Source of the DNA: Amylibacter sp.
GTDB taxonomy: Bacteria; Pseudomonadota; Alphaproteobacteria; Rhodobacterales; Rhodobacteraceae
Direction: 5' to 3'
Length of the DNA stretch: 64,000 bases
Assembly: GCA_021775355.1 (NCBI GenBank)
Contig: JAJFHZ010000017.1
Coordinates: 62,001 to 126,000, forward strand
Shown here: positions 1 through 7,355 of the stretch, one piece after another
Layout: each line of letters begins with the position of its first letter
How positions within the stretch are numbered: position 1 is the stretch's first letter
Position numbers and translations under genes: made by a program
Notes under the pieces: model-generated
Told to the model about the DNA's origin: nothing
Database searches by the model: none
Seen by the model: the letters and a program-made list of their open reading frames with translations, nothing else

Positions 1-153
1 GCGTGTCATGCAGCGTCAGTCAATATGGGTTCATGGCAATCACTTAATCGGTTTTCCATCGCCGCAACTTCCCCTTTGGAAAGATTAACGCAGCTTTCCG
101 ACAGCAATCCCCCACTCAGGGCTTTTCGTTTGGCGGGGATTGGCTTAAAACCT
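1..153 (+). CDS. possible 3' end of a gene cut by the window edge
   Basis: Frame 1 is open from the first base to a TAA at 151-153 and would encode about 50 residues of a C-terminus with no start in view. The residues do not match a family I recognise with confidence; the pattern of leucines and arginines is only vaguely like the tail of a flavin-dependent ubiquinone hydroxylase. An inverted repeat CAATCCCC/GGGGATTG (105-112 and 135-142) lies inside it, so this could equally be a non-coding region with a hairpin before the next gene. Confidence 0.25.
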
Positions 154-183
154 TAACGAACATACCCAACCACGGCCTTACCC

Positions 184-951
184 ATGATCAAAACCCCCAT
201 CTATGTTATCAGTGACATCCACGGCGACCTTGTGAAGCTTGTTGAAGTGCAAAACCGCATCACTGCGGACGCCGCCAAACATGGCATCAGCGATTACACG
301 ATCATCCATATTGGTGATCTGGTGGATCGGCGCGAAGACAGCAAGGGCGTGATTGATCATCTTATGACGGGGATTGCATCAGGCAAGCCTTGGGTCGTTC
401 TAAAAGGCAATCACGACCGAATGATGCAGTGGTTTATGGAAGATCCGGATCGCCCCGACGATCATCTGAAACCCGGCTACAGTTGGCTTTATCACCGCAT
501 CGGCGGGCGTGAGACATTGGCGTCTTATGGTGTTACTTACGCTGAAGAGTTCGACATATACGAAGTCCAAAAGATGGCCCTTGCCGCCATTCCGCCAGCG
601 CATCTGGAATTCATCCGCAACCTGCCGACATACATTGAAACCGACAAATATATCTTTGCCCATGCAGGCATCCGCCCCAATGTACCCATGGATCAGCAAG
701 TTGAAGATGATCTGGTCTGGATCCGCGGCCCGTTTTTTGAACATACGGAAAGCTTCGGCAAGATCGTGATCCACGGCCACACGGTAATTGATCAGATCAC
801 AGACTACGGTAACCGTATCAATATTGACACGGGCGCTGCATGGGGTGGGCCAATTTCGGTGGTGTTTGCAGATGACACAGGCGTAGTGGAGTTGAATGCT
901 GACGGTAAACGGATAGCAATTACCAAGGCCGAAGATATTCCTAGCTCTTAA
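184..951 (+). CDS. metallophosphoesterase, PPP-type serine/threonine phosphatase-like
   Basis: A 255-residue calcineurin-like hydrolase. The dinuclear-metal motifs are in the expected order: DIHGD at residues 11-15, GDLVDR at about 44-49, GNHD at 75-78, FAHAG near 158-162 and IHGHT near 196-200. This arrangement is that of bacterial PPP phosphatases and of diadenosine tetraphosphatase-like enzymes, so the substrate (phosphoprotein or nucleotide) cannot be decided from sequence. No signal peptide, so cytoplasmic. The gene stands alone on this strand, and its last 11 bases overlap the 3' end of the convergent nitrilase-fold gene. Confidence 0.85.
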   Translation: MIKTPIYVISDIHGDLVKLVEVQNRITADAAKHGISDYTIIHIGDLVDRREDSKGVIDHLMTGIASGKPWVVLKGNHDRMMQWFMEDPDRPDDHLKPGYSWLYHRIGGRETLASYGVTYAEEFDIYEVQKMALAAIPPAHLEFIRNLPTYIETDKYIFAHAGIRPNVPMDQQVEDDLVWIRGPFFEHTESFGKIVIHGHTVIDQITDYGNRINIDTGAAWGGPISVVFADDTGVVELNADGKRIAITKAEDIPSS

Positions 952-1774
952 GCTTTCCATAATCCGGCAGGCGATCTTTTAAAAACGAATAGGTTTCACG
1001 TGCCGTTGTGATTTCGCCCATATCGATTTCAAGCAGCATAAGCTGTTCATCATGCTGCGCAAATGAAACAGGCAGCAGGTTTTCATCCATCCACGGATAA
1101 CAAAACCGCGAGTTGCCATAATTTGCACCTGCCCTGTTCAGGGATAAGAAGAATACCTGATTTTCCAACGCACGCGTGGTGGCGAAATCGTGCCATGTGG
1201 CAAAAGACGCATCGCGATAATAAGCACCACAATGCAAGATAACATCAACACCGTGATCCAGCACAAGGCTGCGAGACAGTTCCGGTATACGCAGATCGTA
1301 ACAAATGATCGGGGCGAAGGTCAGGCCGTTGATTGTGAACGTGAACACATGATCGCCACGCCTGAAATACTCTTTTTCCATCGAGGCCCCGTATTGCGCC
1401 AGATGCAATTTATCGTAATGCCCGACAAGTGTGCCTTCAGAGTTCACAACGGCCAGACATATATAGTGCGCGTCGCCATCGCGCCGCGCAAAACTATAGG
1501 CAATATGGCAGTTGAATTCCTGTGCCACCTGTCGCCAGCAAGCAAATGACGGGCCATCAAGCGGTTCAGCCAAGGCATCAAGATTGTCAAAAGCCGCGCG
1601 GGAATAGTCAATGCTGGACAGCTCGGGCAGCACCACCAGATCGGTGGATTTTTCGCGCAATGCAGCACTTACCTTAGAGGCAGATACTTCAAGATGAGCA
1701 TTGCGTTCTTTCGCTGTTGTCATTGCAGGGATGTCTATTTGGCACGCAAGCATGCAAAAAGGTCGAGTTGTCAT
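941..1774 (-). CDS. carbon-nitrogen hydrolase (nitrilase superfamily amidase)
   Basis: A 277-residue protein with the nitrilase-superfamily triad in order: Glu51 in LPELSS, Lys122 in YDKLHL and the nucleophile Cys158 in IICYDLR. Members hydrolyse C-N bonds in amides, carbamoyl compounds or nitriles, using the cysteine as nucleophile. The alpha-beta-beta-alpha sandwich region spans nearly the whole chain with no extra domain. The particular substrate is not evident; omega-amidase or carbamoylase activity would be typical of this size. It has no signal peptide. The gene is convergent with the phosphatase and stands alone. Confidence 0.85.
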   Translation of the reverse strand: MTTRPFCMLACQIDIPAMTTAKERNAHLEVSASKVSAALREKSTDLVVLPELSSIDYSRAAFDNLDALAEPLDGPSFACWRQVAQEFNCHIAYSFARRDGDAHYICLAVVNSEGTLVGHYDKLHLAQYGASMEKEYFRRGDHVFTFTINGLTFAPIICYDLRIPELSRSLVLDHGVDVILHCGAYYRDASFATWHDFATTRALENQVFFLSLNRAGANYGNSRFCYPWMDENLLPVSFAQHDEQLMLLEIDMGEITTARETYSFLKDRLPDYGKLKS

Positions 1775-1881
1775 GGCTTACCGAATTCCTGTCTGGTCAT
1801 GCGTTCACAAAAAGCACATCTTGGGCTTTCTATGCAAACATTTACCTTACTATGATACGCAAAAGATATTAGGGTTATACG

Positions 1882-2268
1882 ATGAATAAAGAAGTTAAAA
1901 CCGAAAAAGCCCCGGCACCCTTTTCCAATTACGCGCAAGGCGTTGCCACACCCGAAAATGCGCGCTGTCTGTATGTGTCTGGTCAGGTCGGAATTACACC
2001 ATCAGGTGATTTACCCGATGATCCCGCCAAACAGCATGAATTGGCATGGGAAAATATCTTTGCCATTCTGGCCGCCGATGGCATGGACAGAACAGACATT
2101 GTTGACGTGTTGGGGATTGTCACTGACCATGATCAGGTTCCAACCTACCGCATAATGCGTGATAAAATGCTGGGTGAACACACATGTGCCTCCACCCTGC
2201 TGGTTTGCGGACTTGCCGATCCCAGATGGAAGGTCGAGATCGCTGTAAAAGCCGCCAAGGCAGGCTGA
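1882..2268 (+). CDS. Rid (YjgF/YER057c/UK114) family protein
   Basis: A 128-residue single-domain Rid protein: YVSGQVG near residues 32-38 and the C-terminal WKVEIAVKAA strand are characteristic. Rid proteins form trimers; the RidA subfamily hydrolyses reactive enamine/imine intermediates made by PLP enzymes. The arginine that binds the substrate carboxylate in RidA (Arg105 in E. coli) aligns here with an alanine (CASTLLV segment), so this is probably one of the Rid subfamilies without that deaminase activity. AGGG lies 8 nt before the ATG. It follows the divergent nitrilase-fold gene but the two are not co-transcribed. Confidence 0.85.
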   Translation: MNKEVKTEKAPAPFSNYAQGVATPENARCLYVSGQVGITPSGDLPDDPAKQHELAWENIFAILAADGMDRTDIVDVLGIVTDHDQVPTYRIMRDKMLGEHTCASTLLVCGLADPRWKVEIAVKAAKAG

Positions 2269-2310
2269 ACGTTACGATCCGATCCATTTAGACGATCACA
2301 GTTGCACGCA

Positions 2311-2550
2311 TTACCCCGCCTGCAACATGCTCCACAGTTCATCCTTTAATACCATGCGCTGTTTGCGCATTGCCTGTTCATTCAGATCATCCGTTGGCTC
2401 TACATTGGTTTCCGAGCGGTGGATGGCACCGTTTACATCATGATATTCATCAAAAAGTTTGGCAAAATGGGCATTTTCTATTTTCAATTTGTGGATTGTA
2501 TCCAGATGGTCCGGGAATTCTTCGGCTAATTCGTGTGGGGTGTTAGACAT
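2311..2550 (-). CDS. YdcH family protein (DUF465)
   Basis: A 79-residue, highly charged, all-helical protein with the DUF465 pattern: an N-terminal FPDHLDTIHKLK helix, HFAKLFDEYHDVN in the middle and a C-terminal helix with KQRMVLKDELW. Such proteins are short antiparallel helical hairpins of unknown function, common in proteobacteria. A strong ribosome site (AAGGAG, 6 nt before the ATG) supports the start. It is monocistronic, facing the Rid gene. Confidence 0.85.
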   Translation of the reverse strand: MSNTPHELAEEFPDHLDTIHKLKIENAHFAKLFDEYHDVNGAIHRSETNVEPTDDLNEQAMRKQRMVLKDELWSMLQAG

Positions 2551-2642
2551 GGCAGTCTCCTTATAAATCCAGTACCTGTTCAGCCTATGCCCGCAAACCT
2601 CTGCGATCCTTGACCTAGATCAAAGGATAAGCGGCAGTTGGT

Positions 2643-3431
2643 TTATTTTCGAATATATGCCAGCCAATTGGCCAATTCTGTGGTTCTGACGGATTCGCGC
2701 AGATCATCCGGCGTACAACCTAAACGCATGGCGGCACTCAAATCAGTTCCCGCCGCAAGCAGGTCTGCAGCCAGATCCGCCCCTTTTGCAAACAAACTGT
2801 CTTCATTCTGCACATAATCTGCAATGGCAACGGTGGGCAGTTCAGGATGGTATTGCATACCCCAAAAACTCACCCCGTTCGCATTATATGTCATAGCCTG
2901 TACGGGACTATGCGCGTTACCAGCGACAAGCACTGCATCATCGGGCAGGCGCTGCACCTCATCACGGTGCACACATGGTACACAAAATCCATCACGGCGC
3001 CCTTGCATCATCGGGTGCAAACGCCCCTCTGCCGTCAATTCAATATTGCGCGCTAATCCCATTTCCATCCCCTTGGGCGAAGCACCGACTGCACCGCCAA
3101 GAAGGATCGTGGCAAGTTGCAAACCATTGCACGAACCGATGGTGGGCAGGCCCGTATTGAACACCATTTCACCCGCAGCCCGCAAAACTGCAGCTTCGGG
3201 CGCATCAGTTGACCAGTTTACGCCTGATCCTGTGAAAACGACGCCATCAGCGCCATCTAGATCAACCATTGTAAGGGGCTTGCGATATGGTTCAGCGACA
3301 CGGATTTTCAGATCAGGTGCATTGGCTTTTAAAGCCACAGCATAACGATCCGCACTTATTGTCTGACCCCTTGTACGGTCAACATCAACCATCTGCGGGG
3401 TGTTCGATTCAAGGATAAGAACTGTCAGCAT
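2643..3431 (-). CDS. class I glutamine amidotransferase-like protein (GMP synthase-like GATase)
   Basis: A 262-residue stand-alone class I GATase domain. The nucleophile elbow is GSCNGLQ with Cys101, and the His-Glu pair is in YHPE (His195, Glu197), so the triad is complete. Such stand-alone domains resemble the glutaminase half of GMP synthase and include gamma-glutamyl hydrolases for polyamine or catabolic conjugates. No synthetase partner is adjacent, so a hydrolytic role on a gamma-glutamyl compound is the more likely reading, though this is inference. Cytoplasmic. Confidence 0.8.
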   Translation of the reverse strand: MLTVLILESNTPQMVDVDRTRGQTISADRYAVALKANAPDLKIRVAEPYRKPLTMVDLDGADGVVFTGSGVNWSTDAPEAAVLRAAGEMVFNTGLPTIGSCNGLQLATILLGGAVGASPKGMEMGLARNIELTAEGRLHPMMQGRRDGFCVPCVHRDEVQRLPDDAVLVAGNAHSPVQAMTYNANGVSFWGMQYHPELPTVAIADYVQNEDSLFAKGADLAADLLAAGTDLSAAMRLGCTPDDLRESVRTTELANWLAYIRK

Positions 3432-3580
3432 CGTTTAGGTCCGTTTAAGCAATAGCGATTGAAAAACCATGCCAAGATTGGAGCCATCTGTATATTAAAT
3501 TCGCATGCACACATAAATATTTTACATAACCGTTTTACGTCGGGCCACCTTGGCAGCCCGACATAATTTTCGCTTGCACA

Positions 3581-4285
3581 TTAACGAATAACGAACGTGA
3601 TCACTTTAGCAGGCACTTCTGATGAAGCGTTCACAAACGTGGCTTTTGAAGCGTTTACCGGAACGGAAAAGCTGGCCCCTGCTACGATATGTTGCGGCGA
3701 TTGACCCTCTATCAGAAGGTCGACAACACCTTCGGCCACAAGACCAAATGTGGGGGCTTCATTCTTCAGTTCGTACTTGCCGCCATTCGCCAGATCGGTT
3801 GTAAAAATTTCCGCGCTATCAATCGTAACTTCACCGGGCTCAATAGTCGGTAAAGTGCGGCGGTCAATGTTTTCTGTCAGCGGTTTTTCAAAAACGATAA
3901 AAGGCTCACCTTCCTGTTGCAGGTTGAAATCCAGAAAGACTGCTTCTTCCGTGGCTGATGCGTTGTCGAATTGTACGATGCGTGGGCCGACGGGTTCGTA
4001 AAACGCATCGCCCGTGCGCAAAATCTGCGGTTTTTCACCTTCAACCTGATAAATGATCGAACCTTTGGCCACATAACCGATAGCGGGGGCCGCATGGGTA
4101 TGAATTGGGGCATCTTGGCCCGGTACGAAATGGAAATCGCCCGCTTCGATTTTCACCACGTCACGGGTTTCGAAATTTGCGCTAAGCAATTTAACCGTGT
4201 TCGCAGGTTCCGCATTTGCAGCCCCTGTGAAAGCTACTGCTGTTGCCAAAGCGACTGCTTTGATATGTTTAAAGTATATAGTCAT
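3581..4285 (-). CDS. exported cupin-domain protein
   Basis: A 234-residue protein with a signal peptide (MTIYFKHIKA, hydrophobic core, AxA at about residues 22-25) and a cupin barrel with a metal-binding HTH pair (THTHAAP region at about 61-66, followed by GYVAKGS and GDAFYEP). A second, weaker barrel-like half (GLVAEGVVDLL) follows at about 180-215. Probably a periplasmic small-molecule binding protein or enzyme. It is the most distal gene of a three-gene minus-strand run with the tautomerase and the secreted protein upstream, all probably under the divergent HxlR regulator. Confidence 0.75.
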   Translation of the reverse strand: MTIYFKHIKAVALATAVAFTGAANAEPANTVKLLSANFETRDVVKIEAGDFHFVPGQDAPIHTHAAPAIGYVAKGSIIYQVEGEKPQILRTGDAFYEPVGPRIVQFDNASATEEAVFLDFNLQQEGEPFIVFEKPLTENIDRRTLPTIEPGEVTIDSAEIFTTDLANGGKYELKNEAPTFGLVAEGVVDLLIEGQSPQHIVAGASFSVPVNASKATFVNASSEVPAKVITFVIR

Positions 4286-4328
4286 GATTGTTTTCCTTCA
4301 TGGTTGGTTTTAGTTTTAGGGAACGTAA

Positions 4329-4712
4329 CTAGGCGAATGGCGCATCTGCGTTGCCGAATGACCAGTTTTCACGCTTCGTTTCGATTATATTGATCAACAC
4401 GTCACTGCGCGGCACGCCCGCATTGGTTTCAAGTTGATCGACAATGGCCTTATAAAGTGCCTTTTTCTGCGCGGTGGAACGGCCTTCAGCGGCAGTGATC
4501 TGCACGAAAACCATTTCCGAGCCATGCTCGACCCCAAGAAAAGAGTTTGGGAAGCGCAACCCTACTTTAGGGACGTGTTGGGTGAGGGTCTGAAAGTAAT
4601 CGTCGAACGGGATACCGAACGCTTCAACAAGGGCGCTATGAACCCCTTTTGATAGGGCCGAGACATAATCTTCAGACTTATCCGCTGCATGTGAAATATG
4701 GATAAGGGGCAT
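4329..4712 (-). CDS. tautomerase (4-oxalocrotonate tautomerase superfamily)
   Basis: A 127-residue tautomerase-superfamily protein beginning Met-Pro-Leu-Ile. Enzymes of this family use the amino-terminal proline as general base after the initiator methionine is removed, so the start matters. An upstream in-frame start would add ten residues, but the ATG at 4710-4712 is preceded by AGGAG at 7 nt and exposes Pro1, so I chose it. The length is about twice a classical 4-OT monomer, as in the fused or MIF-like groups. The substrate is unknown. It lies 43 bp upstream of the cupin gene and 71 bp downstream of the secreted-protein gene, as part of one operon. Confidence 0.8.
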   Translation of the reverse strand: MPLIHISHAADKSEDYVSALSKGVHSALVEAFGIPFDDYFQTLTQHVPKVGLRFPNSFLGVEHGSEMVFVQITAAEGRSTAQKKALYKAIVDQLETNAGVPRSDVLINIIETKRENWSFGNADAPFA

Positions 4713-4783
4713 TGTAATTCTCCTGTTTGGGTTAGAGGCCACGCGCCGATTGAGACGGTGTGCGGATAGCTGTTTGGGGGGTA

Positions 4784-5257
4784 CTATTTGCAGATTTCGC
4801 CATCGTAGCGGACAAGACCCTTCATGTTGTCAGCGTCACGCAAATCGACCAAACCGTAGCTTTTGAAAGAACCTTTGTAGCCTTTCAACGTGCCGCGGGT
4901 CGTGTCTGCCTGAATATCGTAGCTGATCTCGATCATAAAACGGCCCGGTTTGCCCGGAACCGCAGTCAAAACTGCCAAATCTTTGGTAAAAACGGCACCG
5001 CCATCATTGCGTCCAAAATAATGTTCCAGATCCATTTCCAGCCCCGTAGGGGTTTCGCGTTGCGCCGTAATCTTGCCTGCGGCGTTATTAACCGTACCCG
5101 TAAGGGCAGCCGAAATAATCAATGGTTGCCCATCGCCTTCGGCAAAGAAATTGGCGACAGCGACACCGCCCATTGGCAGGCAGCTTTGTGCTTGCGCCGC
5201 AAAGCTGCCTGCAAACATGGCGATAGTTGCAATTGATCCCAAGGTCATTTTTTTCAT
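4784..5257 (-). CDS. secreted protein of unknown function
   Basis: A 157-residue protein with a clear signal peptide: MKKMTLGSIA, hydrophobic core and cleavage after AQA at about residue 23. The mature part is rich in beta-forming and glycine residues, with two cysteines placed near the two ends that could form a disulfide. The overall look, a small secreted beta barrel, is similar to allene-oxide-cyclase-like or lipocalin-like proteins, but I cannot assign a family. It is the first gene of the minus-strand operon facing the HxlR regulator and therefore the most likely direct target. Confidence 0.65.
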   Translation of the reverse strand: MKKMTLGSIATIAMFAGSFAAQAQSCLPMGGVAVANFFAEGDGQPLIISAALTGTVNNAAGKITAQRETPTGLEMDLEHYFGRNDGGAVFTKDLAVLTAVPGKPGRFMIEISYDIQADTTRGTLKGYKGSFKSYGLVDLRDADNMKGLVRYDGEICK

Positions 5258-5348
5258 TTTTTGTCCTTTTTAAGTTAACTTGCATTTTGCAATACGTGTT
5301 TCCTTAAGCTTACCTATTGCATTTTGCAAGTCTTTTTTTTATAAACCC
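5258..5348. promoter_or_regulatory. paired 13-bp dyads, candidate HxlR operators
   Basis: The space between the secreted-protein operon and the HxlR gene contains two identical copies of TTGCATTTTGCAA, at 5280-5292 and 5317-5329. Each is a perfect inverted repeat TTGCA-TTT-TGCAA. They are 37 bp apart start to start, in the same orientation, and cover the likely promoters of both divergent units. Paired identical dyads next to a regulator gene are typical of an autoregulated operator; which protein binds is inference from position. Confidence 0.7.
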
Positions 5349-5765
5349 ATGATGAAAGAAAAAACCAAGCTGCGCCCTTCGGGTTGTCCGATCACTTTTG
5401 GCCTTGATATATTCGGGGACAGATGGAGTTTGCTGATCATCCGCGAAATCATGCTTAGGGGTCATAAAACCTACAGCGAATTCCTTGAAGCCGAAGAAGG
5501 CATTGCAACCAATATCCTTGTTGACCGGCTGAAACATCTGGAAGCGGAAGGTATTATAAATAAGGCGCGTGACCCCGAAAACCGCCGCAGTTTTCTTTAT
5601 ACGTTAACCAAAAAGGGCTTTGACCTTGCGCCGATCATTCTGGAAATCGTGATCTGGAGCGGGGCACATGACGCCAGGGATTTTGCCCTGCGCGATGTGT
5701 TGGGAAAAATTGAAAAAGATCGTAAGGGGTTTGAAGCAAGCTTGCGCACAGCAAAAAACGTATAA
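5349..5765 (+). CDS. HxlR family winged-helix transcriptional regulator
   Basis: About 138 residues with the HxlR pattern: a conserved N-terminal cysteine in GCPI, the FGDRWSLLIIREI helix, then FLEAEEGIATNIL and RLKHLEAEGII as the recognition and following helices, and the wing RRSFLYTLTKKG. The longer reading from 5280 would begin inside one of the operator repeats, so I take ATG 5349 (or 5352). HxlR proteins often sense electrophiles or redox change through the N-terminal cysteine. It is divergent from the secreted protein/tautomerase/cupin operon, which it probably controls together with itself. Confidence 0.85.
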   Translation: MMKEKTKLRPSGCPITFGLDIFGDRWSLLIIREIMLRGHKTYSEFLEAEEGIATNILVDRLKHLEAEGIINKARDPENRRSFLYTLTKKGFDLAPIILEIVIWSGAHDARDFALRDVLGKIEKDRKGFEASLRTAKNV

Positions 5766-5777
5766 GCCCGCAGGGGG

Positions 5778-5810
5778 CCTTTAGCGCGGTGGGGAAGCGC
5801 TAAAGGTTGC
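5778..5810 (+). terminator. hairpin terminator after the HxlR gene
   Basis: A perfect 10-bp stem CCTTTAGCGC (5778-5787) and GCGCTAAAGG (5797-5806) with a 9-nt loop, 12 nt after the HxlR stop codon. The U-rich tail is short (TTGCAT), so termination efficiency is uncertain. The site also separates the convergent small secreted-protein gene. Confidence 0.6.
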
Positions 5811-5822
5811 ATCTAAACCAGC

Positions 5823-6074
5823 CTATTGGGCCGTTGCAGCATTAGACGCCTTGGTCAGATGTATTGCGCAAGCTTCCGCATCATCTGCAATCATTTTATC
5901 TTTGGCCATCTTAAGTTCAGTTATCACCAATTCTTTCCCTTCAGCAGTGGCATTATCCATTTCAGCCAAAACCGCCACAAAAGATTTCACGTCACAATTT
6001 TTTGTATCTTGAGCAAAAGCGTTAGCTGTGAAAACCGTAGAAAGGGCAATTGTCGTGATGGTTAATCGTTTCAT
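5823..6074 (-). CDS. small secreted protein of unknown function
   Basis: An 83-residue protein. The start at 6074 is chosen because GAGGAG precedes that ATG, and because translation then begins directly with a signal peptide (MKRLTITTIALSTVF, cleavage after AFA). The mature protein is about 60 residues, helical and charged, with two cysteines (in NCDVK and EACAIH). No family recognised. It is probably monocistronic and periplasmic. Confidence 0.6.
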   Translation of the reverse strand: MKRLTITTIALSTVFTANAFAQDTKNCDVKSFVAVLAEMDNATAEGKELVITELKMAKDKMIADDAEACAIHLTKASNAATAQ

Positions 6075-6266
6075 TTTTCTGCTCCTCTGTTGGGTAATAT
6101 TTAAGGTTCCCAGACGATAGGCCGGCACGTTTTATATCGAAATCACCTTTCGTCGAACAACCCAAAACAAGCTTGGGTTTGCCCATAGGCGGTGATTCTA
6201 TCGGCGGAAAACGGAGCAAAACTTCACAAAAACACGAAAACACCTGCCTTGGCTGCGATTTCTTGC

Positions 6267-7052
6267 CTATGGATTTTCTGCAATTTCATTATGGCGGGAC
6301 ACAACACGGGCAAACTTGGCATGGTAGTTCGGGTGTTCCGTTCCCATCCAACGATCCCACCAACTGAAATATAATCCCATGTTGTAACCGGCATGGGCGT
6401 GGTGAATATCGTGGTGGGTTACCGTTGTCAGCCAGTCAAAAAGCGGTTTACCGGACTTGCTTGCAGGAAACACCTCATACCCGCAATGCCCGATCGCATT
6501 ACGCAACATCATGTGGCTGGTAAAAATCAGCAAAGCAATTGGGTGCAACGGCAAAATCAACAGAATAAGCGGTAAGAACAACGCATTCACAATGGCCTCA
6601 CCCGTATTGAAACTATAGGATGTGAACGGGCTGGGATTATACGATTTGTGGTGTAACCGATGCAGTATTCGAAACAACCTTGGGCGATGCATGATCCTGT
6701 GCGCCCAATAGAAATACGTATCATGGATAATGATTGTCAGGGCCGTTGAGCCCCATAAGTAAGCCCATCCGTAAATTTGAACATCCTCGTATACCTTCAT
6801 CACACCAACTTTCATGCCCAAGACAATGGACACCCCAACCAGACTAAAGATCAAAACGGTACGCAGGCTTGCAAGAACCTCATTACGAAGCTGTATCAAG
6901 GGTGGTGTTGTCTTGCGTATTTTTCGGGATTGCAGCCGTATGGCCAAGCCAATGTTGATCAGCAGGTAAACCCCGCCTGCCCCGACGACATAGCGCAGTA
7001 AATCACCTGTGAAAATGCTTAGGAAGATATCCGTTATGCAAAGATCATTCAT
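6267..7052 (-). CDS. sterol desaturase/fatty acid hydroxylase superfamily membrane protein
   Basis: About 261 residues, with several membrane segments and the three histidine clusters of the di-iron hydroxylase superfamily: HDTYFYWAHRIMH, HRLHH, and HHDIHH near the C-terminus. Members hydroxylate or desaturate lipids at the membrane. The start at 7052 is preferred over an upstream in-frame codon because GGAG precedes it and because the sequence ATGAATGA couples it to the stop of the upstream small secreted protein (overlap of 8 nt). The substrate is unknown; ornithine lipids, fatty acids, sterol-like or carotenoid molecules are all possible. Confidence 0.8.
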   Translation of the reverse strand: MNDLCITDIFLSIFTGDLLRYVVGAGGVYLLINIGLAIRLQSRKIRKTTPPLIQLRNEVLASLRTVLIFSLVGVSIVLGMKVGVMKVYEDVQIYGWAYLWGSTALTIIIHDTYFYWAHRIMHRPRLFRILHRLHHKSYNPSPFTSYSFNTGEAIVNALFLPLILLILPLHPIALLIFTSHMMLRNAIGHCGYEVFPASKSGKPLFDWLTTVTHHDIHHAHAGYNMGLYFSWWDRWMGTEHPNYHAKFARVVSRHNEIAENP

Positions 7053-7233
7053 TTTGAGACTCCGGGGTCGATGTCTGCGTTGGTTGTTCAACAGGGATAC
7101 GCGTTGGGAATACGCCTTCCTTTGGCCATTGGATTGATGGAAAGCTAAGAGCCCCGCCCGCCTGTACCATCTGTGGAACAGACGCAGCCAAAATCAGGGC
7201 GGCTATGAAAGGTTTTAGTATTGAGCGTGTCAT
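7045..7233 (-). CDS. very small secreted protein, translationally coupled to the hydroxylase
   Basis: About 62 residues. The start at 7233 has AAGGAG 6 nt upstream and gives a signal peptide directly (MTRSILKPFIAAL, cleavage after VQA at about residue 25). The mature part is only about 37 residues, rich in Pro, Gln, Thr and Ser, with no cysteines. Its stop overlaps the hydroxylase start, so the two are one translational unit. No family recognised. Confidence 0.6.
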   Translation of the reverse strand: MTRSILKPFIAALILAASVPQMVQAGGALSFPSIQWPKEGVFPTRIPVEQPTQTSTPESQNE

Positions 7234-7288
7234 CGTTAACTCCTTTTTGAAGTGACCACGATTTGATGACAGGCACACAGATGCAGTT

Positions 7289-7313
7289 CGCTTTGATTTT
7301 CAAAATCGAAGCG
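7289..7313. promoter_or_regulatory. 25-bp near-perfect palindrome upstream of the small secreted protein/hydroxylase unit
   Basis: CGCTTTGATTTT-C-AAAATCGAAGCG: 11 of 12 positions pair around a central C. It lies between the stop of the AraC-type regulator gene and the small secreted-protein gene, 56 bp upstream of its ATG. No U-run follows on either strand, so an operator is more likely than a terminator. The adjacent regulator is the obvious candidate ligand, although AraC proteins more often bind direct repeats. Confidence 0.5.
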
Positions 7314-7355
7314 TAATGATAGAAATCAACGGGTATTTTTCAGAAATGACGGGTT

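Noticed and set aside
400..960. 186-residue minus-strand frame opposite the phosphatase
   Set aside because: Antisense shadow of a gene with all catalytic motifs in the other strand.
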